This document shows positions 41,643 to 51,878 of a stretch of 64,000 nucleotides of DNA, in pieces. This DNA comes from Bacillota bacterium. Lineage in GTDB: Bacteria; Bacillota; Desulfotomaculia; Desulfotomaculales; Desulfohalotomaculaceae. The translations under genes were made by a program, and so were the position numbers. Positions within the stretch are counted from its first letter, which is position 1. Each line of letters begins with the position of its first letter. The stretch is from NCBI GenBank assembly GCA_009711615.1, contig VENI01000005.1:496001-560000 (forward strand), read 5' to 3'. Below the pieces are notes generated by a model. It ran no database searches. It saw only the letters and a list, made by a program, of their open reading frames with translations, and had not been told where the DNA came from.

Positions 41643-44543
41643 TTAAGTATTTTTACCTCTTATTATTTTTTTAATAAATCTACCTATAAAACTTTCGCCA
41701 ATTTTATTCTTTGTCTTTTTATAAAACATAACAGGTAATGAGTTTTCGAACAGTATTAACTTTTCCTCTATGGTTGTCAACCTATTACTAATTTCATAGA
41801 TGGCAGAGTTATTAGTTTTGTCAGTCTTAAGCCTTTTACCAAGTAAGCATTTTAATTCACTCAACTCACTATATTCATCTTCCTCAATATCAGTAGAAAC
41901 AACTACTTCATTAAGAACATTAGAACTATCTAAATCTACGGTATTATGATAATAAAATGGCGAAGGCAAATTACAGTATGCTCTATAACAGAGTGTACCA
42001 TCTTGCTGAACATGGTTAACATATAACTCTTTGCCTAATTCATTTATATAGAGTGTTATACCTGAACCACTAGTGGCCAAACATTCTACCCAATAATAAT
42101 ATGTTTCACCAGCAGAGTTTTCTATTGGGTCAAATTCGAAAGGTACCCAACTATTATCTTTTAATAGATTAATTTCCTTTGTAATTGTAACAATATCATT
42201 GATTGAATTAGGAGATTTCTTTAAATGAAATATTAATTTACCTTTATTCATTCTGCCATAAGTTCCAACAAACAAATCAATTCTTGATAAATAATTTTCT
42301 TTAATATTAATACGCTGACCATAACATATGCCATAAGTCAGTTCTGGTAGTGGCTGCTTAACTTGCTCTTCAGATAAAACTTTGAGATTCCTAATCCTTT
42401 GACCTACATCTAAAGACATTAATTTTGAGATTAAAATCTGTTCAAACTGGCTACCTGTGTCTTCCCAGCTTAAATTTTTTGCAAAATTATAACCATTAAC
42501 TTGAATTTTTTCTCTTAGTTGTTGATTATCTATAAGTAAAGATATTTTATTTGCAATATCTAAAGGGTCTGCTTTTGCAAGAATTGCATTCTTGCCATTT
42601 TCCATTATGCCTTCTACTGTATCTCCCTCAATATCAATGACTGCACACTTGGAAGACATTAATTCTAATGGCAACAAACTACAATTTGTAAGAGATAAAA
42701 CCAATGCAATATCAGCATTTTTATATAACTCTGCTAACTCAACCGGTTTTAGCACCCCTAAATTCTTACTTTTAAAAGGTATATCTAACGACTGGTCACC
42801 ACCAAATAACACTATTTCTATATTATTCTTATATTTTCTAGATATAATTTCTAGCGCTTGTAACCCCAATTCTACACCCCGTCTAGGCGTAGTCGCTCTT
42901 GCATAAAAAATTATTCTTAGTGGTTTATCTTTTCTTTCTTGTTTATTTTGTAGATACAACTTGTTATCAACTGCAAAATCAATAAAATCACAGTCCATTC
43001 CATAGTTATTTGATATTTTCTTTGTTAACCATTTACCAATAGTTATGCCTTTTAGTCCTAACTTATAAGAATTCTCTGCAAGCTTATATTCACTAGACAT
43101 TGCATAAAAAAAAGGCTCAAAATCTTGAATAAAGTAAAATTTCTCTGTTGTATTATTTACTGAATGAACAGTATATGCTGTTGGCCAGGATGTAGCTATA
43201 AAGATATCTGATTTTACAAAGTTACTAGTTTCTTTATAATAGTTAGCACCTGTTTTAAAAAAATTTGTATCAATAAAGTTCTTTAAAACCTTATTAGTGC
43301 TAACATTTAAATTCTCACTGTCTTGAACATAAACATTCACTTTGTTGCCTTTATCAACAAGATATTTGACCATTCTAAGTATGGTAGTATGCCCACCAGA
43401 ACCTTTAAAAGGTGGAGGAATAAGAAAGTTAACCGTTAAGAAGGTATTAGTATTAACAATCTTAGAGTTGTTTTTATTAGCTACTTTATTTAGCCTTTCA
43501 ATATAGCTAACCCCTCTATTTTTTGAACTATAATTTTGCTTTACATCATTATAAGCATTTAATCCCACATCTCGCCTTATATCTTTGTTAACAATAAGTG
43601 TTTCTAGCTTCTTGTACCATTCTTTTGAATCTCTAGCCAAAAAACCATTATGACCATCTCTTATTGCATGCTCAAAAGCCTCAACCCCGCTTGCTATCGT
43701 TGGAATCTTTAAGATTGCAGCTTCAAAATATTTAAGTTCACTTTTTGCTTTGCAGAAATGATTATTTTGTTCAAGTGGGGCAAGATTAATATCAACTTTT
43801 TTAATGTTTTCAGGTAATTTTCGCCAATCAACTAATGGCAACCTAATTATTCTAGTATCAAATTCTTTAAACTCTTCTGGTAAATCTAATAAACCACCAA
43901 TGATAAATTTAACGTTTTCATATTTAGTTAGAATTAACCTTAAGGCAGTACTAACTTCCAAAAAGTCTTTATTATGGGTTCTAGTACCACTAAAGTAACC
44001 GATTATTACCTCTAAATCATTATTTTTATTTTTATATTGCTGATTAATTTTTTCACTAATTTCTTCTAATTCTTTACTAATGGCGTTCCTATTAATCGCA
44101 ACATTATCGTTATATTTGGAAATAGTTTCAGATAAGAAGTCCGTGCTAACAATTACACCATCGCATAACTTAATAGTCTTTTGATATCTTTCTATTCCTT
44201 CAAAATATAGTTTCTTTTCAGTATTATCAAGATAATTTATACCATCAGAATACTTGGCATAATTTTTATCATAAATCAAATCATCTACATCATATATTAT
44301 TGGTATAGATTCTTTTCTCGCCTTAGTTATAAATTTTTCTATCATTTCTGTATGTGGCACTCGATGCATTATCACTATATCAATGTTACTATTTAACATT
44401 ATAAAAATATTAAAATCATCAAAATAACTTTCAATAGCTTCTATTCCATTTATTTGTAATTGTTCCATTTGGTTGTGCACTCTATATCTCTGAGTATCTC
44501 CAAAACACCCACTTATGAATAGAGCCCTTTTCAAACCACTCAC
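41643..44543 (-). CDS. Double glycosyltransferase with C-terminal beta-rich domain
   Basis: 966 residues, probably bifunctional. The first GT-B module covers about 1-350 (MHRVPHTEMIEKF, IGYFSGTRTHNKDF, LKYFEAAILKIPTIAS). The second covers about 365-710 (PPPFKGSGGHTTILRM, YARATTPRRGVELG, CSLLPLELMSSKCAVI). A roughly 120-residue beta-rich domain follows (about 740-860). It matches a domain in the upstream methyltransferase. The C-terminus has a short helical stretch and a basic tail. It starts at GTG with AAGGA, one base after the methyltransferase stop. Sugars are unknown. Confidence 0.82.
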   Translation of the reverse strand: MSGLKRALFISGCFGDTQRYRVHNQMEQLQINGIEAIESYFDDFNIFIMLNSNIDIVIMHRVPHTEMIEKFITKARKESIPIIYDVDDLIYDKNYAKYSDGINYLDNTEKKLYFEGIERYQKTIKLCDGVIVSTDFLSETISKYNDNVAINRNAISKELEEISEKINQQYKNKNNDLEVIIGYFSGTRTHNKDFLEVSTALRLILTKYENVKFIIGGLLDLPEEFKEFDTRIIRLPLVDWRKLPENIKKVDINLAPLEQNNHFCKAKSELKYFEAAILKIPTIASGVEAFEHAIRDGHNGFLARDSKEWYKKLETLIVNKDIRRDVGLNAYNDVKQNYSSKNRGVSYIERLNKVANKNNSKIVNTNTFLTVNFLIPPPFKGSGGHTTILRMVKYLVDKGNKVNVYVQDSENLNVSTNKVLKNFIDTNFFKTGANYYKETSNFVKSDIFIATSWPTAYTVHSVNNTTEKFYFIQDFEPFFYAMSSEYKLAENSYKLGLKGITIGKWLTKKISNNYGMDCDFIDFAVDNKLYLQNKQERKDKPLRIIFYARATTPRRGVELGLQALEIISRKYKNNIEIVLFGGDQSLDIPFKSKNLGVLKPVELAELYKNADIALVLSLTNCSLLPLELMSSKCAVIDIEGDTVEGIMENGKNAILAKADPLDIANKISLLIDNQQLREKIQVNGYNFAKNLSWEDTGSQFEQILISKLMSLDVGQRIRNLKVLSEEQVKQPLPELTYGICYGQRINIKENYLSRIDLFVGTYGRMNKGKLIFHLKKSPNSINDIVTITKEINLLKDNSWVPFEFDPIENSAGETYYYWVECLATSGSGITLYINELGKELYVNHVQQDGTLCYRAYCNLPSPFYYHNTVDLDSSNVLNEVVVSTDIEEDEYSELSELKCLLGKRLKTDKTNNSAIYEISNRLTTIEEKLILFENSLPVMFYKKTKNKIGESFIGRFIKKIIRGKNT

Positions 44544-44544
44544 C

Positions 44545-46338
44545 TCACATTCCTTTCAAATAACTAATAATTTTTCTTAATTCATTTTTAGCATTTTTAA
44601 GCTTGCTACTATAACTATTGTTTTTATTAGTTAATTTATGAATTTCAGACTTCATAATTTCAATTTGTATAGTAGATTCTTGTTCATGCTTTTCCAATTC
44701 TTCAATATATTTATTTTTTTCTTCGAGTCTTTTAGATAACATTTGTATATCCTTATTATATATATTTATAGCCTCTTCTTGGCTGTTAATATTAATTTTG
44801 TGCTGATCACACTTTTGTTCTAACTCTAAAATACAACGTCTATTTCTCTCTACTTCATTATCATATAATTGTTCTTGAGTTTCAAGTGTTTCAATGGTTT
44901 TGGTAAGACTATTAATAATATTCGTGTACTGTTCCCTCTCTTTAATTAGACTGCTTATATTCTTTTCATTTCCTTCAATTATATCAGATAATTTTTCGTA
45001 TCTACTTTTAATTTCGTTATAACTTTGCTCTATAAAAAAATATTTCTCCGCAGAATCCATATTTCTTACAAAAACTTTAATTGCAAGCGATCCATTTTTC
45101 TGTTTTCCATTAACCGTTAATGTACCATATTTATTTCTTTCAGAAAAGTAAAAAGAAGGACCTAATCCATCTTTATAGGAATATGTTATTTTAATTTTAT
45201 ATTCTTTGTTAATGGACTTATATCTTGGAATAAAGTCTAAATACAACCAATCATTGTCTTGTAGGTTAGATCCACTTATTTTCGAGCTATATATAATTTC
45301 ATTAGTTTCCTTCTCTGTTATTCTTACTTTAATTAAACCCGATAGTTTTTCTTTATAAGTAGCTACTAATAAACCGATCTTATATAAATTATGAGAATGA
45401 CACTTAAAAGTCTGTACAACAGAAGATTCGGTTGACATTCTAGAAGATAACAATTCACCATCATAATAGAAAAGATCTAAATTATCTTTTTCTTCGTTTT
45501 GACTTTTTAATTTATAAAGTTCTATAAGAGTAGATAAAGATATATCTATTTTAGGAACTTCTGACCTTACCTTTAGCTCTTTTAAAAAGTTGCAATTTTC
45601 ATAACAAGAGTCGCTGTTATCCTTGTCTATTATTAATGTTAATCTATATCCTTCTTGTAAACCAATTTCTTTTTCAAAAGAAAATTTATTATAATATATG
45701 TCTAGTAATTTAATTATATTATTTTCAATTCCCCGAGATAGAAGCTCATGTCTAATCACCATAAGCTTCAACCAATTATCTGTATCACTAGAAACGCAAT
45801 AACAATACTTAACATTTATTTTATTAAGCACTTTTTTTATATCATCCAATTTAGGCAATCCATAAATTAAATGTTCCTCAAGCATCCTATTCTCACCATG
45901 TAAAACATTGACAATATACTCATACAGAAATTTCTCAGCAATTACATTTTGAGGAGTATAATATGGTGTATTGAGAATAACATGATTTTTACTAACTCTT
46001 ATTAACTCATTTAAAAATTGCTCTCTATTATATGGTTCTATGTGTTCCAGCACATCATTAGTAATTACAAAATCAAATGAGTTGTCATCAAAAGGTAAAT
46101 TTGTAGCATCAGTCGTCATATAACCATGCATTTCACATTCTACTGTATCTATAACAAATACATTATGATTATTAAAAATGCTGACTGCTGGCAACCAGGG
46201 TTTACCTTCAATATCTGTACTATAACCCCCAACATCTAAAATATTAAGTTTAGTTAGACCAGTGCCCATTCTATCTATAACTCTTTTACAAATTTCATAT
46301 CGTTGAAATTGATCAAATGGGGCTTCATGAATATTCAT
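44545..46338 (-). CDS. SAM-dependent methyltransferase with coiled-coil tail (WbdD-like layout)
   Basis: 597 residues. An N-terminal class I methyltransferase (about 1-200) has LNILDVGGYS as the SAM loop and ITNDVLEHI as motif post-I. A connecting region follows, then a beta-rich domain (about 305-426) shared with the next gene. A long coiled coil (about 437-595) ends the protein. In E. coli WbdD a methyltransferase caps the growing chain and a coiled coil acts as a molecular ruler. The same layout beside a Wzt with a C-terminal domain suggests chain-length control here. There is no kinase domain. Function is inferred. Confidence 0.75.
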   Translation of the reverse strand: MNIHEAPFDQFQRYEICKRVIDRMGTGLTKLNILDVGGYSTDIEGKPWLPAVSIFNNHNVFVIDTVECEMHGYMTTDATNLPFDDNSFDFVITNDVLEHIEPYNREQFLNELIRVSKNHVILNTPYYTPQNVIAEKFLYEYIVNVLHGENRMLEEHLIYGLPKLDDIKKVLNKINVKYCYCVSSDTDNWLKLMVIRHELLSRGIENNIIKLLDIYYNKFSFEKEIGLQEGYRLTLIIDKDNSDSCYENCNFLKELKVRSEVPKIDISLSTLIELYKLKSQNEEKDNLDLFYYDGELLSSRMSTESSVVQTFKCHSHNLYKIGLLVATYKEKLSGLIKVRITEKETNEIIYSSKISGSNLQDNDWLYLDFIPRYKSINKEYKIKITYSYKDGLGPSFYFSERNKYGTLTVNGKQKNGSLAIKVFVRNMDSAEKYFFIEQSYNEIKSRYEKLSDIIEGNEKNISSLIKEREQYTNIINSLTKTIETLETQEQLYDNEVERNRRCILELEQKCDQHKININSQEEAINIYNKDIQMLSKRLEEKNKYIEELEKHEQESTIQIEIMKSEIHKLTNKNNSYSSKLKNAKNELRKIISYLKGM

Positions 46339-46354
46339 TTATTAAGCACCTCAT

Positions 46355-47629
46355 TTATAATAGCCATTCACAATCTAGACTTATGCTACCGTATTCTTCA
46401 CGTTTATTAATAATATTAAATTTATAATACTTTTCAAGGTGTATGAATGGCTTACTACATTCATAATTATAGACAGCGATAGTAACATAATAGATTCCTT
46501 GTAAAAAAGGTGGTTTTTTAAATACTATTTTTACATTTTTTTTGCCTGTTATTTTCTTAATTACCAAGCCATCTATTTTAGAGTTTGGTCCACTTAAATG
46601 GTTCCCATTTTCATCATAAATAGCAATTCCAATTACTATATCCTTATACCAATTTTTAGCAAAAAGGTCTAGATTCATAACTATGTCTTCTTTGGCATAA
46701 TAAGTATTAGTTATATAACCTTCGTTATTTGAAAAGTATCCACGCTCTACAACAATCTCTTTACTACCCCAAACACAATTTGTATTATTATAATTCTTAT
46801 CATTAAATTGTTTTTTAAAAGCATGAATATTTTGCAAATCAAGTTGCTCCGTTTTGTTGCTCTCAATACTTATTTTTTCATCAGAACCATATAGTTTGGC
46901 AAAATAAAGGTTGACTAGCTGATCTGTATTACCATCATAAACCTTACCACCTTTATCAATAAATAAAACTCTATCACATAATTGCCTAACTAAAGACATA
47001 TCGTGTGATACAAAAATTATTGTTTTTCCCTTGTTTCTAAATTCATGTATCTTAGCTAAGCATTTTTTTTGGAAGTTAGCATCCCCAACTGCCATTACTT
47101 CGTCAATAAGTAATATATCAGGATCTACATGTATTGCAACAGAAAAGGCTAAGCGCATATACATGCCAGATGAATAATTTTTTACCGCAGTATCCATAAA
47201 ATCTTCTAGTTCTGAAAAACCAACAATGCTCTTGTAGTTATCATCAATTATTTTTTTTGATAGACCTAAAATCGACCCGTATAAGTATACATTTTCTTTA
47301 CCTGTTAAATCGGATTGAAAACCTGCACCTATTTCTAAAAGAGAAGATACTGATCCATTTATTTCAATATTACCATAGTCTGGAGGAATAATATTGGCAA
47401 TTAGTTTTAATGTTGTACTTTTACCAGCACCATTAACACCGATTATCCCTACTGTTTCACCCTGATTTATTACAAAAGATACATTATCTAAAACTTTATG
47501 TTCTAAGACTTTTAGCTTATTACGTCGATGAATTTTATTTAGCAAGTATTCCTTTAATGTTGTTGGTTTATTCTTATAAATCTTATAAGATTTACTGACA
47601 CATTCAAAGATAATAATATTGTTTGTCAT
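46355..47629 (-). CDS. ABC transporter ATPase Wzt/TagH with C-terminal substrate domain
   Basis: About 424 residues. The nucleotide-binding domain has Walker A GVNGAGKST, signature YSSGM, Walker B ILLIDEVMAVGD and the switch His in VSHD. The C-terminal domain (about 285-424) has the Wzt_C beta-sandwich pattern (MNLDLFAKNWYKDIVIGIAI). It would bind the modified chain end before export. The ATG at 47629 follows GAGGG; an ATG at 47641 directly after the wzm stop is possible. It pairs with the permease upstream. Confidence 0.92.
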   Translation of the reverse strand: MTNNIIIFECVSKSYKIYKNKPTTLKEYLLNKIHRRNKLKVLEHKVLDNVSFVINQGETVGIIGVNGAGKSTTLKLIANIIPPDYGNIEINGSVSSLLEIGAGFQSDLTGKENVYLYGSILGLSKKIIDDNYKSIVGFSELEDFMDTAVKNYSSGMYMRLAFSVAIHVDPDILLIDEVMAVGDANFQKKCLAKIHEFRNKGKTIIFVSHDMSLVRQLCDRVLFIDKGGKVYDGNTDQLVNLYFAKLYGSDEKISIESNKTEQLDLQNIHAFKKQFNDKNYNNTNCVWGSKEIVVERGYFSNNEGYITNTYYAKEDIVMNLDLFAKNWYKDIVIGIAIYDENGNHLSGPNSKIDGLVIKKITGKKNVKIVFKKPPFLQGIYYVTIAVYNYECSKPFIHLEKYYKFNIINKREEYGSISLDCEWLL

Positions 47630-47641
47630 TGTATCCCTCAT

Positions 47642-48421
47642 TTATAGTTCTTCCACAAAATCTTTTTCACGCTTATAGAAAACATAAACACCTAATATAA
47701 AAATCATTATGCCATACAAAAATGCAGTTAATATGGAAGCTTGGTCGGGTATTTTTCCATCTAATAAAATTTCGCGATACATCTCCACCACACCAGTAAA
47801 TGGATTTAATTGTATTATACTTTTGTACGGTTCTGGAACCATGGAAAGTGGATATATTATAGGGGTTAAATAAAACCACGCCATAAATATAACATCTACT
47901 AGGTGTGATATATCTCTATACTTAACAGTTATAGACGATAACAAAATACTTAAACCAGCTACTATTAACCAATTAACAAATGTAATTAATGGAAACAATG
48001 TTATGGCAATTGTTATTTCAATATTATATATAAATAATGCAGCTAACAAAACAATTAGGTTTATAAGAAAGTTAATAAGATTGGACATAATAACAGACAT
48101 TGGAATTATGATCCTTGGAAAATATACTTTTTTAAGTAAATTTTGATTATTAATAATAGAATTTGTGCTTTGACTAATGCTACCTTGCACAAACATCCAC
48201 GGAAGTAGTCCTATAAACACAAATAATGCAAAGTTTTCTACTGGTATTCTAAGAATTATCTTAAAGGCAATACTATATATAATAAGCATCATAAGCGGAT
48301 TCAGTAGTGACCAGAGAAAACCCATAATTGAATTCTTATATTTCAATTTCAACTCATTAAAAGTTAGATTCATCAGAAGATCTTTATAAGTGTATAAATC
48401 CCTTGCTTGTTTAATTAACAA
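47642..48421 (-). CDS. ABC-2 type polysaccharide export permease Wzm/TagG
   Basis: About 259 residues with six transmembrane segments. The N-terminal amphipathic part is DLLMNLTFNELKLKYKNSIM and the family stretch GFLWSLLNPLMML is present. The TTG at 48421 is chosen because AAGGAGG lies six bases upstream; an ATG at 48442 or 48460 has no site. Together with the adjacent ATPase it would export the finished, lipid-linked polymer. Confidence 0.92.
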   Translation of the reverse strand: MLIKQARDLYTYKDLLMNLTFNELKLKYKNSIMGFLWSLLNPLMMLIIYSIAFKIILRIPVENFALFVFIGLLPWMFVQGSISQSTNSIINNQNLLKKVYFPRIIIPMSVIMSNLINFLINLIVLLAALFIYNIEITIAITLFPLITFVNWLIVAGLSILLSSITVKYRDISHLVDVIFMAWFYLTPIIYPLSMVPEPYKSIIQLNPFTGVVEMYREILLDGKIPDQASILTAFLYGIMIFILGVYVFYKREKDFVEEL

Positions 48422-48518
48422 CTGCAACCTCCTTCCTCGCATATAACCGTTAAATACCATTGTTTAGGTTGCTTTATAAATTAACCGTAACATATTAGGA
48501 TATCTATAAAATTTAATA

Positions 48519-49529
48519 TTAACATTGTTTATACATTCTATTATAATAATTTCTGTATTCACCAGATTTAATCTTTTGCCACCATTCTGTATTGCTACAG
48601 TACCAATTTATTGTTTCTTTAATTCCCTGTTCAAAAGTGTACTTTGGTTCCCAGCCCAAATCTTCTTTGATTTTGGTTGAATCTATTGCGTAACGCAGAT
48701 CATGCCCTGGACGGTCTTTCACATAAGTAATTAGTGATTCTGGCTTATCTAAGTGTCTTAGTATAGCTTTTACTATTTCTATATTAGTACGTTCATAATT
48801 CCCGCCAATATTATACACTTCTCCCGGTTTAGCCTCTCCCAATACCACGTCAATGGCACTGCAATGATCTTTTACATGAAGCCAGTCTCTTACGTTTAGC
48901 CCATTGCCATAAACCGGTAATGGCTTGTCCTCTAATGCATTACTTACCATTAATGGTATCAGTTTCTCTGGAAACTGGTATGGACCATAGTTATTTGAAC
49001 AGCGCGTAATATTAACTGGTAAATTATACGTTTCATAGTAAGCCCTTACTAGTAAATCAGCCGAAGTTTTACTAGCTGAATAAGGACTATTAGGTGCTAA
49101 TGGTGTTTCTTCTGTAAAATAGCCAGTTTGTCCCAAGCTACCATAAACTTCATCTGTAGACACTTGAACAAATTTTTCTATATTATTTTTTAATGCTGTA
49201 TCTAATAGTACTTGTGTGCCCATTATATTTGTTCGTATAAAAGCACTTGGATCCTCTATACTTCTATCTACATGGGATTCTGCAGCAAAGTTTATAATAT
49301 AATTAACACCATCTGAAACTAATTTGTTAATTAATGACTGATCACAAATATCACCTTTAACAAATGTATAATTAGGGTGATTCTCTATTTCTTTTAAATT
49401 TTCTAAGTTACCGGCATAAGTTAATAAATCTAGATTACTTATTTTATAATCCTTGTGATTATCTAACATGTATTTAACAAAGTTACTTCCTATAAAACCT
49501 GCTCCACCTGTTACTAGTATCTTTTTCAT
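48519..49529 (-). CDS. rfbB: dTDP-glucose 4,6-dehydratase
   Basis: Second step of dTDP-L-rhamnose synthesis. 336 residues. The NAD motif is VTGGAGFIGSNFV, the catalytic triad is in STDEVYG and PYSASKTSADLL, and the substrate loop is NNYGPYQFPEKLIPL. It starts at ATG (49529 or 49532) after GGGGTG. It is the last of four colinear rhamnose genes, followed by the export genes. Confidence 0.97.
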   Translation of the reverse strand: MKKILVTGGAGFIGSNFVKYMLDNHKDYKISNLDLLTYAGNLENLKEIENHPNYTFVKGDICDQSLINKLVSDGVNYIINFAAESHVDRSIEDPSAFIRTNIMGTQVLLDTALKNNIEKFVQVSTDEVYGSLGQTGYFTEETPLAPNSPYSASKTSADLLVRAYYETYNLPVNITRCSNNYGPYQFPEKLIPLMVSNALEDKPLPVYGNGLNVRDWLHVKDHCSAIDVVLGEAKPGEVYNIGGNYERTNIEIVKAILRHLDKPESLITYVKDRPGHDLRYAIDSTKIKEDLGWEPKYTFEQGIKETINWYCSNTEWWQKIKSGEYRNYYNRMYKQC

Positions 49530-49546
49530 CATAACACCCCAAATAT

Positions 49547-50107
49547 TTATTTGTATTTAACAGGATTTTCTTTTATTGTTTTCCACTGTTTATCCTTTTC
49601 GGATAAAGTTATTTCTTGTATATTTTCCAGAGGCCATTCTATTGCAATATCTGGGTCATTCCATATTAACCCACCCTCATCTTCAGGATGGTAGTAATCT
49701 GTACACTTATAAACAAACTCCGTTTCTTCGGATAACACTAAAAACCCATGTGCAAAGCCTTCTGGCACATAGAATTGTCTTTTATTTTCTTCTGACAAAA
49801 TTACGCCATACCATTTTCCAAAAGTATTTGAGTCTTTTCTCAAGTCTACAGCTACATCAAACACTTCTCCTTTAATAACCCTTACCAGTTTCCCTTGGGG
49901 AAACTTATGTTGGAAATGTAATCCTCTTAGAACTCCTTTTTTTGACTTTGATTGATTATCTTGAACAAAATTCATATTTAAGCCAGCTTCTTGAAAGTCC
50001 TTTAAGTTGTATGACTCCATAAAGTAGCCTCTGTTGTCACCATAAACTGTTGTTTCAATAATATATAAATCTTTAATATCTGTTTTTATAAAATTAAATT
50101 TTCCCAT
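49547..50107 (-). CDS. rfbC: dTDP-4-dehydrorhamnose 3,5-epimerase
   Basis: Third step of dTDP-L-rhamnose synthesis. 186 residues of the cupin fold. The catalytic His is in LRGLHFQ and the base/acid pair near VAVDLRKDSNTFGKW. The ending YVPEGFAHGFLVLSE is conserved. Starts at ATG. Six bases separate it from rfbA. Confidence 0.97.
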   Translation of the reverse strand: MGKFNFIKTDIKDLYIIETTVYGDNRGYFMESYNLKDFQEAGLNMNFVQDNQSKSKKGVLRGLHFQHKFPQGKLVRVIKGEVFDVAVDLRKDSNTFGKWYGVILSEENKRQFYVPEGFAHGFLVLSEETEFVYKCTDYYHPEDEGGLIWNDPDIAIEWPLENIQEITLSEKDKQWKTIKENPVKYK

Positions 50108-50113
50108 GTACCT

Positions 50114-50983
50114 TTACACTCCCTCTGCTATTTCCAGAAGATATTTACCGTAATCTATTTTAGCTAAGGGTTTTGCAAGTTTAATTAAATCTTCTTTTGT
50201 TATATAACCTCTTCTAAATGCAATTTCTTCTAAACTCGCAATATATAAACCTTGCCTTTTCTGTACCGCTTCTACAAAATTACTGGCTTCCAATAAACCA
50301 TGATGTGTGCCTGTATCTAACCAAGCCATACCTCGGCCAAACAGTTCAACTTTAAGCTGCTTTCTGTTTAAATATTCATTGTTTACCGCAGTAATTTCTA
50401 GTTCTCCTCTTGGGGAAGGCTCAACTGTTTTAGCAATATTTATTACATCATTGTCATAGAAATACAGGCCGGGTACTGCATAATTAGACATTGGTTTTTC
50501 AGGTTTTTCTTCTATTGAAATAACATTATTATTATCATCAAACTCAACAACCCCAAATGCTTTAGGATTTTTTACGAAATATCCAAAAATCACTGCCCCA
50601 TCCTTTAATGCAGCAGCTCTTTTCAATATTTGTGAAAAACTTTGACCATAAAATATATTGTCACCCAAAACAAGAGCTACATTATCATCACCTATAAAGT
50701 TTTCACCAATGATAAAGGCTTCCGCAAGCCCTTTAGGTTCTTCTTGTACCGCATAGGAAAAAGATATCCCTAATTGACTACCATCACCTAATAGTTCTTG
50801 ATACATTGGCAAATCTCTGGGAGTTGATATTATAAGAATTTCCCTAATACCCGCTAGCAGGAGTACAGATATTGGGTAGTACACCATAGGTTTATCGTAT
50901 ATAGGTAACAATTGCTTGGAAACTGCTTGGGTAATAGGATATAGTCTTGTCCCAGACCCACCAGCTAAAACTATTCCTCTCAT
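50114..50983 (-). CDS. rfbA: Glucose-1-phosphate thymidylyltransferase
   Basis: First step: makes dTDP-glucose from dTTP and glucose 1-phosphate. 289 residues. The nucleotide loop is [20 protein letters not shown], followed by [11 protein letters not shown] and the metal site in [10 protein letters not shown]. It starts at ATG after GGGAGGG. Confidence 0.97.
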   Translation of the reverse strand: MRGIVLAGGSGTRLYPITQAVSKQLLPIYDKPMVYYPISVLLLAGIREILIISTPRDLPMYQELLGDGSQLGISFSYAVQEEPKGLAEAFIIGENFIGDDNVALVLGDNIFYGQSFSQILKRAAALKDGAVIFGYFVKNPKAFGVVEFDDNNNVISIEEKPEKPMSNYAVPGLYFYDNDVINIAKTVEPSPRGELEITAVNNEYLNRKQLKVELFGRGMAWLDTGTHHGLLEASNFVEAVQKRQGLYIASLEEIAFRRGYITKEDLIKLAKPLAKIDYGKYLLEIAEGV

Positions 50984-50998
50984 GATTTCCCTCCCGCT

Positions 50999-51838
50999 TT
51001 ATATGTAATTAACTAGATAGTCTTTAACAGCTTCTTTATAACTACGTAAGGCCGGTAAACCTTCTAGCAGCAAAAGTCTATTATCCAGCACCGAGTACTT
51101 AGGTCTTGGAGCAGGTCTCTTAAATTCTTCTGTGCTGATTGGTTTAACATTGACTTTGTAGTTTACAGTATTAAAAATATATTTAGCAAATTCATACCAG
51201 CTGGTGGCCTCACTGTTTGTAATGTGATAAATACCATATCTAGGTTCTTTAATAAGTAGTGAAATTGCTTTTGCAAGATCCTTGGTATATGTAGGACTAC
51301 CAAATTGATCATTAACAACAGTTAATCGATCTCTTTCCTTCCCTAACCGAAGCATTGTCTTTATAAAGTTATTTCCGTTTTCGCCAAACAGCCATGATGT
51401 CCTAATTATGTAATATTTATTTGTGAGTGCGGTAATGTAGTCTTCAGCTAATGACTTTGATTTTCCGTATACTCCTAAGGGGTTCTTATAATCATCTTCT
51501 AAGTAAGCGGTTTCCTTTGTTCCATCAAATACATAATCGGTACTTATATGTAAAAGAGGAATGTTTAATTGATTACAGATAACAGCAAGATTCCTTGGCC
51601 CTAATGCATTCACCTTATATGCTAACTCTACCTCTTCTTCACATTTATCAACCTGGGTGTATGCAGCAGGGTTAATAATTAAATCTGGTTTCTCATTATA
51701 TACAACTTCATTGCATTGCTTATAATTAGTAACATCAAAACTATTACTGTTGGTTTTAATGAGATTGTGTTCTTTTTTAAGCACTTCTACTAAATCACTA
51801 CCAAGCATACCTCGCGTGCCAGTAAGTAATATTCTCAT
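50999..51838 (-). CDS. rfbD: dTDP-4-dehydrorhamnose reductase
   Basis: Final step: yields dTDP-L-rhamnose. 279 residues, short-chain dehydrogenase fold. The NADPH motif is LTGTRGMLGSD, the catalytic Tyr/Lys pair is in YGKSK, and STDYVFDG is conserved. It starts at ATG after GGAGGGG. It heads the rhamnose gene run and follows two GT2 genes. Confidence 0.97.
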   Translation of the reverse strand: MRILLTGTRGMLGSDLVEVLKKEHNLIKTNSNSFDVTNYKQCNEVVYNEKPDLIINPAAYTQVDKCEEEVELAYKVNALGPRNLAVICNQLNIPLLHISTDYVFDGTKETAYLEDDYKNPLGVYGKSKSLAEDYITALTNKYYIIRTSWLFGENGNNFIKTMLRLGKERDRLTVVNDQFGSPTYTKDLAKAISLLIKEPRYGIYHITNSEATSWYEFAKYIFNTVNYKVNVKPISTEEFKRPAPRPKYSVLDNRLLLLEGLPALRSYKEAVKDYLVNYI

Positions 51839-51878
51839 TTTCCCCTCCTGAAATCAGTGTACTTTTATATATATGTAT

